Source: Amycolatopsis thermophila (GTDB lineage: Bacteria > Actinomycetota > Actinomycetes > Mycobacteriales > Pseudonocardiaceae). Taken from it: DNA of 64,000 nt. The position numbers and the translations under genes are program-made. The stretch spans positions 7,006,001 to 7,070,000 of the forward strand of contig NZ_JAUSUT010000001.1 of the NCBI RefSeq assembly GCF_030814215.1, written 5' to 3'. The notes below the pieces were generated by a model that searched no databases, had not been told where the DNA came from, and was given only the letters and a program-made list of their open reading frames with translations. Shown here piece after piece: positions 56,494 through 64,000 of this stretch (position 1 is its first letter; every line of letters starts with the position of its first letter).

Positions 56494-57678
56494 TCATCGG
56501 TACGACCAGTCCTGCTCGTAGGGAAGGCCGGTGTAGTTCTCGGCCAGAGCGGTCGCCATCGACCGTGAGGACACCACCCAGTCCAGCTGGGCAGTCGCGA
56601 GCCGCTCGGTGAACGGGTTCTCGTCGGGTGCACGGTGCAACATCGAAGTCATCCACCACGAGAAGTGCGTCGCCCGCCACACCCGGCGCAGCGCGGTCTC
56701 GGTGTAGGCCGCCAGGAGGTCGGTCCGGCCGCCCAGGTAGAACGCGCCGAGGGCCCTCGACAGCAACCGCACGTCAGCGACCGCGAGGTTCATGCCCTTG
56801 GCGCCCGTCGGGGGCACGATGTGCGCGGCGTCGCCGGCCAGGAGCAGCCGCCCGTGCTGCATCGGCGCGGAAACGAAACTGCGCATCGGTGTGATGCCCT
56901 TGTCCAGCACCGTCCCTTCGGTGAGCCGGAACCCCTCGTCATCACCCAGCCTGCGCCGCAGCTCCGCCCAGATGCGCTCGTCCGGCCACTCCGCGAGATC
57001 CTCGTCGGGCGCGACCTGGAGGTACAACCGGGCCACCGCCGGGGATCGCATGCTGTGCAAGGCGAAACCGCGGGGGTGACGGGCGTAGACCACTTCCGGC
57101 AACGCCGGCGGTGCGTCAGCGAGGATGCCGAGCCAAGCGTAGGGATAGGTGTGCTCGTACTCGGTCCGGCCGGGAACGTGCTGACGGCTGATGCCGTGGA
57201 AACCGTCCGCGCCGACCACGAAGTCGCAGTCGAGCTCCCCGGCGGCGTCCTTTTCGACGAAGGTGATGCGCGGACGTTGCCCGTCCAGGTCGTGCAAGGC
57301 GGTCTCGGCGATCTCGAACCGCAGGTCACCGCCGGCGTCCAGGCGCGCCGCGATCAGGTCCTTGACGACCTCCTGCTGACCGTAAACCGTGACTCCCCGG
57401 CCGACCAGATCCGCCAGGTCGAGCCGGTGCGTGTGCCCGGCGAAGCGCACGTTCAGCCCGTCGTGGACCAGCCCCTCCTCGTCGAGCCGCTTGGCCACAC
57501 CGGCCTCCCGCAGGGTCTGGACAGTCCCGTGTTCGAGAACCCCCGCGCGCACCCGCCGCTCCACGTAGTCGCGGCTTCGGCGTTCCAGTACCACGGACTC
57601 GATGCCTTGGAGGGAAAGCAGTTGTGACAGCAGAAGGCCAGCGGGACCGGCACCCACGATGCCGACCTGAGTTCGCAT
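56494..57678 (-). CDS. pobA: 4-hydroxybenzoate 3-monooxygenase
   Basis: 394 aa, the size of PobA. FAD motif VGIVGAGPAGLLLSQLLSLQ, the DG motif CDFVVGADGFHGISRQHVPG and the GD motif LLLAGDAAHIVPPTGAKGMN; ERRSRDYVERRVRAGVLEHG is the flavin/substrate arm conserved in PobA. Makes protocatechuate from 4-hydroxybenzoate with NAD(P)H and O2. First gene of the pobA-ligA-ligB-ligC operon, divergent from the IclR gene. Confidence 0.94.
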   Translation of the reverse strand: MRTQVGIVGAGPAGLLLSQLLSLQGIESVVLERRSRDYVERRVRAGVLEHGTVQTLREAGVAKRLDEEGLVHDGLNVRFAGHTHRLDLADLVGRGVTVYGQQEVVKDLIAARLDAGGDLRFEIAETALHDLDGQRPRITFVEKDAAGELDCDFVVGADGFHGISRQHVPGRTEYEHTYPYAWLGILADAPPALPEVVYARHPRGFALHSMRSPAVARLYLQVAPDEDLAEWPDERIWAELRRRLGDDEGFRLTEGTVLDKGITPMRSFVSAPMQHGRLLLAGDAAHIVPPTGAKGMNLAVADVRLLSRALGAFYLGGRTDLLAAYTETALRRVWRATHFSWWMTSMLHRAPDENPFTERLATAQLDWVVSSRSMATALAENYTGLPYEQDWSYR

Positions 57679-57782
57679 GCACCCGCTCCTCAATCGATCT
57701 GACGATGTTGGTGCCAGCCTCTCGCCTTGTCGTCCCGTGCGGCCTATTCTTTCCACCCTGAGGAAAAGATTGTGGCGTCGCG
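57679..57782. promoter_or_regulatory. Divergent promoter between pobA operon and iclR-type gene
   Basis: 104 bases hold the promoters of both divergent genes and presumably the IclR operator. CGGTGGACGCG lies next to the IclR start. I could not fix a palindrome by eye. Confidence 0.5.
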
Positions 57783-58640
57783 GTGGACGCGATGCAGCCG
57801 GCCGTGGCATCCCGGAAAGGTGGAGCATTGTCCGACGCGCCGAAACCGACGAGCACCCAGCGCGCGCTCGTCATTCTCGACTGCTTCTCCGCCGAGTCGC
57901 CGAGGCTCACCCTGTCGGAGATCGCGCGTCGCCTCGGGCAGCCCGTCTCCTCGACCCACCGACAGGTCGGGGAACTCCTCCGCTGGGGAGCGCTGGAGCG
58001 CGGGGACGACGGCCGTTACCAGATCGGACTGCACCTGTGGGAGGTCGGCTCACTCGCCCCACGCAGCAAAAGCCTGCGCGAAGCGGCATTGCCGTTCCTC
58101 GAGGACCTGTACGAGGCAACCCACGAGAACGTGCAGATCGCGGTCCTCGACGGGCACGAGGTCGTCTACATCGAGCGGATTTTCAGCCATCGGTCGACAC
58201 CGATCCCCGCTCGCCCCGGCTTCCGGCTGCCACCGCACGCGACAGGGGTCGGCCGTGTGCTCCTGGCTCACGCCCCGATCGACCTCATCAACACGATCCT
58301 GGCCGGCCCGATGAAGCGCTTCACCGCACACACCACGTGCGATCCATCGCAGCTCCGCCGGGAGTTGGCCAAGGTCCGCAAAACCGGTTACGCCATCAGC
58401 CATCGCCAGATCGAGGACACCTCCAGCTCGGTGGCCGCGCCCATCCGCGGTCCGGAGAACGCCGTGATCGCCGCGCTGTCCATCGTCGTGCCCTTCCGGG
58501 GCGACACGGCACGCCGCTACGTGCCCGCGGTACTGGCCAGCGCGCAGGGGATCTCCCGCACACTCGGCGCACCGGTCCGGCACCCGGACGGCATCCACAT
58601 CCGCAACGAGGCACCCACGGGGTTCTTGCCCGGCCAGTAG
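57783..58640 (+). CDS. IclR family regulator (PobR/PcaR-like)
   Basis: About 285 aa. Winged helix LVILDCFSAESPRLTLSEIA, RRLGQPVSSTHRQVGELLRW, ALERGDDGRYQIGLHLWEVG; then the IclR effector domain: VQIAVLDGHEVVYIERIFSH, HATGVGRVLLAH and TGYAISHRQIEDTSSSVAAP. Start GTG 57783 or ATG 57792; a TTG behind GGTGGAG is a third option. Divergent from pobA and convergent with the P450 gene, so it likely senses 4-hydroxybenzoate, protocatechuate or anisate (inference). Confidence 0.9.
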   Translation: MDAMQPAVASRKGGALSDAPKPTSTQRALVILDCFSAESPRLTLSEIARRLGQPVSSTHRQVGELLRWGALERGDDGRYQIGLHLWEVGSLAPRSKSLREAALPFLEDLYEATHENVQIAVLDGHEVVYIERIFSHRSTPIPARPGFRLPPHATGVGRVLLAHAPIDLINTILAGPMKRFTAHTTCDPSQLRRELAKVRKTGYAISHRQIEDTSSSVAAPIRGPENAVIAALSIVVPFRGDTARRYVPAVLASAQGISRTLGAPVRHPDGIHIRNEAPTGFLPGQ

Positions 58641-58663
58641 CGCGCCGCCGGCTCGGCACTCGC

Positions 58664-59848
58664 TCAGGCGGGGGTCACGCGAACCGGTATGCTCGCCCAG
58701 CCCTTGAGGCTGTTGTTCAGCTTCGGGACGGGATCGCCATCGAGCTCTACCCGGGCAACGCGCCTGGCGAGCGCGGACAGCACCATTTCCGCCTCCAGCC
58801 GCGCGACCGGCTGGCCGACGCACTGGTGAACACCCATGCCGAAGGCGACGTGCCCGCCGGCATCGCGGTCGATCCGGAACGTGCCGGCGTCCTCGCCCCA
58901 GCGGCGCCAGTCCCGGTTCGCAGAACCGAGGAAGAGCAACACCTTCGACCCGGCCGGGACGATCGTGCCGGCGATCTCCACATCGGCGGGCGCCGTGCGG
59001 AAGAACGTCTGAACGGGCGACTCGAACCGCAGCGCCTCGTCGAAGGCGAACTTCGCACGTCCAGGGTTGTCGCGCAGGTCAGCCCACTGGTCGGCATGAG
59101 TGCCGATCGCGTACATCGTGTTGCCGATCCCGTAGACGGTCGTGTCCACGCCGGCCGTGAGCAGCGACCGAACCAGAACGGGGGCCTGCTCGGGCGTGAT
59201 CTCGCCCCGGTCGGCCGCCGCCCAGATGCTCGCACCGAATCCGGTGCCGGACAAGGCTTCTCGCCGGCAACTCTCCGCGATCCACTCCAGCACCGGCTCC
59301 GCCGCGGCGAAGGCGCGCCGGGCGTGTGCGTTGTCCGGTCCGAAGGCGTTGAACGCGAGCGCGCCATACGGAAGGAGGTTCTCCCGCCCGTCCGGCCGCA
59401 GGCCCACGGCATCGGGGAAGACCTTGAGCGGATACACCTCGGCCAGATCCGTCACGGCGTCGAACCGGCGCCGGCGCACCAATTCCTCGGCCAGCTCGTC
59501 CGCGTCCTTCGCGAACTGAGCGCGGAGCGTCCGCATCGTCCGCGGTGAGATGACGTCGTTCATCACCGCACGGAAGCCGGTGTGCGACGGCGGGTCGTTC
59601 TCCAGCAGCAGGCTGGGCGGGCGCCACGGCTTCTTCTTGGCGAAGTCGCTGAGACCGACGCCCCGGCTGGACACGAACGACTCCCAGTCGGTGAGCGCGG
59701 CTCGCACTTCGTCGTACCGGCCCATCGCGTAGACCCCCAGCTTGGGCAGGTGGACGACGGGGCCCGCCTCCCGCAACCGGGTTTGGAATTCGTAAGGGTC
59801 GGTCAGGATCGCGTCGTCGAACGGGTCATCGTCCAATGTGGGCATCAT
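58664..59848 (-). CDS. Cytochrome P450, CYP199-like (4-methoxybenzoate O-demethylase candidate)
   Basis: 394 aa. I-helix VRSLLTAGVDTTVYGIGNTM, ExxR in FDEALRFESPVQTFFRTAP and heme loop HVAFGMGVHQCVGQPVARLE. LSDFAKKKPWRPPSLLLEND and DPPSHTGFRAVMNDVISPRT resemble CYP199A-type benzoate demethylases. Eight bases downstream of it in the sequence is the start-side partner, a flavin-iron-sulfur reductase, so the two form an operon. GGAGAC before ATG 59848. The substrate 4-methoxybenzoate is inferred from family look and from the pobA-lig operon beside it. Confidence 0.88.
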   Translation of the reverse strand: MMPTLDDDPFDDAILTDPYEFQTRLREAGPVVHLPKLGVYAMGRYDEVRAALTDWESFVSSRGVGLSDFAKKKPWRPPSLLLENDPPSHTGFRAVMNDVISPRTMRTLRAQFAKDADELAEELVRRRRFDAVTDLAEVYPLKVFPDAVGLRPDGRENLLPYGALAFNAFGPDNAHARRAFAAAEPVLEWIAESCRREALSGTGFGASIWAAADRGEITPEQAPVLVRSLLTAGVDTTVYGIGNTMYAIGTHADQWADLRDNPGRAKFAFDEALRFESPVQTFFRTAPADVEIAGTIVPAGSKVLLFLGSANRDWRRWGEDAGTFRIDRDAGGHVAFGMGVHQCVGQPVARLEAEMVLSALARRVARVELDGDPVPKLNNSLKGWASIPVRVTPA

Positions 59849-59856
59849 GGTGTCTC

Positions 59857-60829
59857 CTAGAGATCGAGGGTGAGCTTCGCGCAGGCCGCGCGCGAGACGC
59901 AGACCATCATCGTCTCGCCGGCGGCGCGTTCCTCTTCGGACAGCAGGGAGTCCCGGTGGTCGACCTCACCGGCCAGCACGGTCGTCTCACACGTGCCACA
60001 GGTCCCTTCCTCACACGAGGAGAGCACCTGCACCCCCGCCTCGCGGACGGCGGAGAGGATGGATTGTCCTGATGAGACCATCACGGTCCGGCCCGAACGC
60101 GCGAGAACGACCTCGAACGGATGGTCGCTCGCCTGCGCGTCGAACTCCTTCGGGCTGAAACGTTCAACGTGCAGCGCGCCCCGCGGCCACCCGGCACAGC
60201 GCTTCTCGACGGCCTCCAGCAGCGGTTCCGGGCCGCAGCAGTAGACCAGCGTGTCCCCGGCCGGCTCCCCCAGCAGCGAGTCGAGGTCCAACAGGCCGAA
60301 CTCGTCCTGAGGCCGCAGGTCAACCCGGGCACCGTAACGATCCCGCAGGTCGCTGGCGTATGCCATCGATGCCCTGGTGCGGCCGCCGTAAGTCAAGGAC
60401 CAGTCCGCACCGCGGTCGTCGGCTGCGGCGGCCATGGCCATGATCGGCGTGATGCCGATACCCCCGGCGATCAGGACGTACCGACGCGACGGCTCGAACC
60501 GGAAGTGGTTCCGCGGACCACGCACGCCGACCTGCGAGCCCTCGGCCAGCTCGCCGTGCACGGCGGCCGATCCGCCGCGGCTCCCGTGCTCCCGCAGCAC
60601 GGCGATGCGCCAGGAACACCGGTCCGCGGGATCACCGCACAACGAGTACTGCCGGACGAGGTCCGGCCCCAGCACGAGGTCGATGTGTGCGCCCGCCTCC
60701 CACGACGGCAATGCGGCGCCATCCTGCCTGCGGAGCGTGAGTTCCACGACCCCCTCGGCAACCACGCGCCTACGATGGACCACGAGGTCCAGCTCCACGA
60801 CCACGGTGTGCGTCTCCTTCGACGAGCAT
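59857..60829 (-). CDS. Phthalate-dioxygenase-type reductase (FMN, NAD, 2Fe-2S) for the P450
   Basis: About 323 aa. FMN domain with VRQYSLCGDPADRCSWRIAV, NAD domain with SRRYVLIAGGIGITPIMAMA and LVYCCGPEPLLEAVEKRC, and a C-terminal plant-type ferredoxin: LSSCEEGTCGTCETTVLAGE plus TMMVCVSRA (Cys-x4-Cys-x2-Cys...Cys). Class IA reductase like VanB. Passes electrons from NADH to the P450, replacing separate ferredoxin and reductase. Start at ATG 60829 with GGAG upstream; an in-frame ATG at 60930 has no ribosome site. Confidence 0.92.
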
Positions 60830-60917
60830 GACATCGGCCGCTCCACGTTCCCCGAACGCGCGATGCGTGACGAGGGGGTTTTCCACGCTGAGGTAACCCG
60901 TGATGCGCCAGAGGGCT
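60781..60917 (-). repeat. Source copy of the 136-bp duplicated segment
   Basis: Covers the first 16 codons and about 90 bases upstream of the reductase gene. The second copy is at 42357-42492, next to IS256-type copy B. Confidence 0.95.
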
Positions 60918-60984
60918 GAGAGGTCCTCACCGATTGGGGGTTTCTCGAGCCGGCTGCAGGAGATGCCGAGGAAGGCTTGGTGGA

Positions 60985-61003
60985 GGAGGGGCGGATCCCC
61001 TCC
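60985..61003. terminator. Possible stem-loop in the 60.9-61.2 kb gap
   Basis: GGAGGGG (60985-60991) pairs exactly with CCCCTCC (60997-61003) around a five-base loop. There is no U-run. It lies past the end of the imine-reductase-like gene and upstream of the reductase gene, so it could serve as terminator or operator. Confidence 0.35.
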
Positions 61004-61172
61004 GGTTGTCAGCTGGCCGGGAAGTGCATGCTCGCGTCCGAGGTCTGCGTGGTCTGCGGCCAGCGGCCGCGCTGGGAATGCCGGAGACGGTTCATGCCGG
61101 CATCGGGCGGCGGCCGGCCAGGACGCCTCCTTCGCGTCAGGTCGAGCCGCCGCCGATCACCGGTGGTGTTCG

Positions 61173-62084
61173 TCAGTTCTGCGGCTGTCCTGCCGGTTCG
61201 CGGATGCTGTCGATGATGCGGGTCCAGTTGTCGCCGCCGTGCCCGTTCTCGATCGCTCGCCGGTAATGCGCTTGCACGGCAAGGGGAAGCGCGAGGTTGA
61301 GGCCGAGGGCCGTAGTGGTCTCGACGATGTGGTCGGCCGTCGCGCCCATCATCGTGACCGTACTGAGGTCGCCGGGATGCTCTCCGGCGTCCAGCGCGGC
61401 GCCGGGCGTCTCCTCGCCGGCCCGGAGGATGGCGCCGATCGATTCGGCGGAGGCGAGCAACTCCGGCAGCGCCTCCGTGGCCTTCATTCCCGCGGCGCCC
61501 AGCATCGCGGTGGCGTGCATCAGCGCGGACAGCGTGCCCAGGAACAGCGCGAGCTGGGCCTGATACATCAGCTGGGCGAGACCCGGGTCCTCGCCCAGAT
61601 GCTTCGGCGTGCCCAGCCGGGCCAGCACCGCCCGGTTGTCTTCCATCACCTCGCCGGGGCCGCTGTAGTAGACGAACGCCGCCTCCGTGCCGACCATCGG
61701 CGCCGGGACCATGACGCCACCAGTGAGGAAGGCCGCGTCGTGGCCCGCGGCCCAGGATGCCGCCTCGAGGCTGCGGGCGGGGGTGTCGGAACTCAAATTG
61801 ACCAGTGTTCGGTTGGCGAGCGATGCTGTGGCCCCGCCGAGGATGTCGTACATCGCCTGGTAGTCGGTGAGGCTGAGGATCACGAGGCCGCTCGCCTCAA
61901 CCGCCTCCGCAGGTGTCGGCGCGAGCGTCGCTCCGTGGGCGACGACGCCCGCGGCCCGCGCGGCGGTGCGGTTCCAGACGGTAACGGGATGGCCGGCGGC
62001 GCGGAGGGTACGGGTGATCGCCTGTCCCATCGGGCCGAGCCCGATCACGGTGACGGCGCTGTTCTGCTGGTGTTCGGTCACCAC
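61173..62084 (-). CDS. NAD(P)-dependent imine-reductase-like / 6PGDH-fold dehydrogenase
   Basis: 303 aa. N-terminal Rossmann VTVIGLGPMGQAITRTLRAA with WNRTAARAAG (NADP-type NR-T), LVNLSSDTPARSLEAASWAA, GGVMVPAPMVGTEAAFVYYS, and a C-terminal helical dimer domain. The layout (GLGPMG, NRT, GGVMVPxPMxG) is that of imine reductases and beta-hydroxyacid dehydrogenase relatives. Divergent from HxlR, which probably controls it. The natural substrate is unknown. Confidence 0.85.
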   Translation of the reverse strand: MVTEHQQNSAVTVIGLGPMGQAITRTLRAAGHPVTVWNRTAARAAGVVAHGATLAPTPAEAVEASGLVILSLTDYQAMYDILGGATASLANRTLVNLSSDTPARSLEAASWAAGHDAAFLTGGVMVPAPMVGTEAAFVYYSGPGEVMEDNRAVLARLGTPKHLGEDPGLAQLMYQAQLALFLGTLSALMHATAMLGAAGMKATEALPELLASAESIGAILRAGEETPGAALDAGEHPGDLSTVTMMGATADHIVETTTALGLNLALPLAVQAHYRRAIENGHGGDNWTRIIDSIREPAGQPQN

Positions 62085-62113
62085 TCCATGGTCGGAGACG
62101 CACCACTATTCTC

Positions 62114-62144
62114 GTAAGTACCGACTATTTTCTGCGGTACTTAC
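62114..62144. promoter_or_regulatory. HxlR operator candidate
   Basis: Perfect inverted repeat GTAAGTACCG (62114-62123) and CGGTACTTAC (62135-62144) with an 11-base AT-rich spacer, midway between the divergent dehydrogenase and HxlR genes. GTAAG recurs at 62150. The arm spacing (21 bases centre to centre) fits a dimeric winged-helix protein on one DNA face. Confidence 0.75.
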
Positions 62145-62165
62145 CTTTCAGTAAGGGGAACGGCG

Positions 62166-62543
62166 ATGGCCAAGGCGCCCAGACGCGGGCCTTACATCTG
62201 TGGCATCGACGCCGCGCTCGACGTGGTGAGCGGCAAGTGGAAGGGTCTTATCCTCTGGGAGCTCGAGGCCCATGGCGTACGCCGTTTCGCTGAGCTCCGT
62301 CGCGGCCTGCCCGGCGTCAGCGAGAAGATGCTGACTCAGCACCTGCGCGAGCTCGAGGAGGACGGGCTGGTGCACCGGGAGGTCCACGCCGAGGTGCCAC
62401 CGCGGGTCGAATACTCCTTGACCGAGCACGGGCGCACACTCAACCAGGCGCTCGGACCACTAGGCGCCTGGGGAAGCGAACGGATCCGCCGCGAGGCCGC
62501 CGATGTGGTCGCCCCGGCGCCGGCCGACCGCACGACGGCCTGA
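62166..62543 (+). CDS. HxlR family transcriptional regulator
   Basis: 125 aa. Cys near the N-terminus (YICGIDAALDVVSGKWKGLI) and the HxlR winged helix FAELRRGLPGVSEKMLTQHL, RELEEDGLVHREVHAEVPPR, VEYSLTEHGRTL. Such proteins often sense electrophiles or aldehydes through that Cys. Divergent from the imine-reductase-like gene across a perfect palindrome. Confidence 0.93.
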   Translation: MAKAPRRGPYICGIDAALDVVSGKWKGLILWELEAHGVRRFAELRRGLPGVSEKMLTQHLRELEEDGLVHREVHAEVPPRVEYSLTEHGRTLNQALGPLGAWGSERIRREAADVVAPAPADRTTA

Positions 62544-62618
62544 TCAACAACGTACGGCTCAATCGTGCGCGTGCACCAGCAGGCTGCCGGCGGTCACGAT
62601 TCCCGTGCCCACGCGGCC

Positions 62619-63380
62619 TCACGCCGCCTTGGTGGTGCCGCCGTCGATCACCAGGTCCGTGCCGGTGATCCACCGCGCCTGAGGTCCGAGCAGGAACGCG
62701 ACCGCGTCGGCGATCTCCTCGGCTTCGCCCATCCGGCCGAGTGTGATGCCCATACTCGCGGGCACGCCCTCGTCGAGTGCCTGTTCCCGGGTGATGCCGG
62801 ACGCGCTTGCCACGCTGTCGCCGAGACGACCGTCGTCCGTCCAGCCGGGTGTGCGGACGGGGCCGGGCGAAACCGTGTTGACCCGGACGCCTCGTGGTGC
62901 GAACTCCTCCGACAGCGCCGTCGTGAGGTTGGTGAGTGCGGCCTTGTGGGCGGAGTAGTCGACGACCATGGGGAACGGCATCCGAGCATTGATGGACGAG
63001 ACGTTGACGATCGCCCCGCCGTGTTCCAGCAACGACGGCAGCAGGGCGCGGGTGAGCCGCACGGCTGACAGCACGTTAGCGTTGAAGCCCTGCTCCCACT
63101 GCGCGTCGGTGACATCGAGGAACGAGCTCCGGGCCTCGAACTGCCCGACGTTGTTGACCAGCGCATCCACCCGGCCGCGTTCGAGCGCGGCGGCAGCGAG
63201 CGCCTCCACCCCCTGGGCGGTGGCAAGATCGGCCTGCACCACGGTCAGATCGTCGCCCCGCTCCGGCACGGCCGACCGCGAGCCCGTGACGACGGAGTAC
63301 CCGTCCTTGCGCAGGCGCTCGACAACCGCCGCGCCGATACCTTTCGTGCCACCGCTGACGACGGCCACCTTGTTACGCAT
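62619..63380 (-). CDS. SDR family oxidoreductase
   Basis: 253 aa classical SDR: VAVVSGGTKGIGAAVVERLR, VNNVGQFEARSSFLDV, catalytic Ser in GAIVNVSSINARMPFP, Tyr-x3-Lys in VDYSAHKAALTN, and C-terminal WITGTDLVIDGGTTKAA. GSRS after the second strand favours NADP(H). Start at ATG 63380 with GGAGG six bases upstream. Divergent from the TetR gene that probably represses it. Confidence 0.92.
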   Translation of the reverse strand: MRNKVAVVSGGTKGIGAAVVERLRKDGYSVVTGSRSAVPERGDDLTVVQADLATAQGVEALAAAALERGRVDALVNNVGQFEARSSFLDVTDAQWEQGFNANVLSAVRLTRALLPSLLEHGGAIVNVSSINARMPFPMVVDYSAHKAALTNLTTALSEEFAPRGVRVNTVSPGPVRTPGWTDDGRLGDSVASASGITREQALDEGVPASMGITLGRMGEAEEIADAVAFLLGPQARWITGTDLVIDGGTTKAA

Positions 63381-63436
63381 CAATGCCTCCATTTTTCGAA
63401 AGCGATCGCTCCCATATGGCAGCCGACTGTACTACG

Positions 63437-63450
63437 GGAGCATTCGCTCC
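63437..63450. promoter_or_regulatory. TetR operator candidate
   Basis: GGAGC-ATTC-GCTCC inverted repeat in the 93-base gap between the divergent SDR and TetR genes; ACTAC (63431-63435) and GTAGT (63461-63465) form an outer pair. Either could be the repressor site. Confidence 0.5.
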
Positions 63451-63473
63451 ACAATGTGGGGTAGTCTGGCGGC

Positions 63474-64000
63474 ATGCCACGGTCCCGGCAGTTCGACGAG
63501 CAGGACGTGGTCGCGCGCGCCACCGAGCTGTTCCACCGTCGCGGGTACCACGCCACGTCCACACGTGACCTCGGGGATGCGCTCGCGCTCAACCCGAGCA
63601 GCCTGTACCGGACGTTCGGCGACAAGCACGCGTTGTTCCTGCGCGCGCTGGACCACTACCAGGCGTCGGAGTCCGCCCGGTGCACGGCGGCACTCGATGA
63701 TGACGGGCCCGTCCGCGCGGTACTGCGCGACTGGCTCCACTCGATGGTCGAACCGTCCGACGTGCCAGGCTGCTTCGTCATCAACACCGCCACCGAACTG
63801 GGTACGGAGGACCCGGAAGCGGCCCGGCGCGTGGATGCGGCGTTCGAGGGCACGACAGCCGCGATCGCCAAGCTGCTGCGCCGCGGGATCACCTCCGGCG
63901 AACTGCCCGCCGATCTCGACGCCGACGGCACTGCCGACCTGCTGTTCACCACCCTCGCCGGGCTGCGGGTGCGCCACCGCGCCGGCCACGACCCGCAACG
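63474..64000 (+). CDS. TetR family transcriptional regulator (partial)
   Basis: 175 residues are seen before the right edge. Helix-turn-helix at residues 8-55: VVARATELFHRRGYHATSTR, DLGDALALNPSSLYRTFGDK; then a helical ligand domain with HSMVEPSDVPGCFVINTATE, typical of the TetR_C branch with PGCF. ATG start 63474. Probably represses the divergent SDR gene and itself. Confidence 0.92.
   Translation, partial: MPRSRQFDEQDVVARATELFHRRGYHATSTRDLGDALALNPSSLYRTFGDKHALFLRALDHYQASESARCTAALDDDGPVRAVLRDWLHSMVEPSDVPGCFVINTATELGTEDPEAARRVDAAFEGTTAAIAKLLRRGITSGELPADLDADGTADLLFTTLAGLRVRHRAGHDPQ

Overview
High-GC DNA with dense GTG/ATG starts, ATGA/GTGA start-stop overlaps and families typical of actinomycetes (three-helix-bundle, DUF3040-like, SAP/RhoN-like small proteins, CtaG, IS110/IS256 elements). 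It fits a Pseudonocardiales chromosome, most likely Amycolatopsis-like; the genus is inferred from style, not from a search. I saw no rRNA, tRNA or CRISPR.

Left part (1-12.3 kb): a resorcinol/hydroxyquinol catabolic cluster. On the minus strand lie an AraC regulator, an acyl-CoA-dehydrogenase-fold flavin monooxygenase, its flavin reductase and a RibB-type riboflavin-precursor synthase. Divergently lie an ABM-domain protein, an intradiol hydroxyquinol 1,2-dioxygenase and a maleylacetate reductase. Next to it is a graveyard (6.1-9.3 kb) of P450, class II aldolase, MFS, sugar isomerase/epimerase and AraC remnants, followed by an intact AraC, an alpha/beta hydrolase and a luciferase-like flavoprotein.

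Insertion-sequence hot spot (12.5-18.4 kb): a frameshifted second flavin reductase, an MFS gene broken by a stop codon that sits in a perfect 19-bp palindrome, a dead IS256-type element carrying a nested IS110-type element, and decayed genes including an Imm1-like immunity protein.

Middle (18.4-40.5 kb): MerR/SDR, a two-component system with a small lipoprotein, CtaG, MarR, and a long stress/ion/redox set (hemerythrin, three-helix bundle, STAS, Cys-rich copper-type four-helix protein, Na+/H+ antiporter, ClC channel, orphan cytochrome oxidase subunit I, VKOR, SDR, aldose epimerase, RhoN-like proteins, Ca2+/H+ antiporter, YrhK, YetF), with truncated gene stubs at several junctions.

Second IS256 copy (41.3-42.3 kb): internally deleted and abutting a 136-bp copy of the 5' end of the P450 reductase gene found 18 kb away. 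It is followed by an MFS remnant, a BAAT-type acyl-CoA hydrolase, a large P-loop/TPR ATPase, a decayed NmrA gene and a five-gene MacAB-type efflux operon with two adaptor proteins.

Right part (54.2-64 kb): a coherent aromatic ether route. A CYP199-like P450 with its own phthalate-dioxygenase-type reductase probably makes 4-hydroxybenzoate from 4-methoxybenzoate. PobA makes protocatechuate, LigAB opens it at the 4,5 bond and LigC oxidises the product toward 2-pyrone-4,6-dicarboxylate; a divergent IclR protein is the likely regulator. The window ends with an imine-reductase-like gene divergent from HxlR, and an SDR divergent from a TetR gene that runs off the edge.
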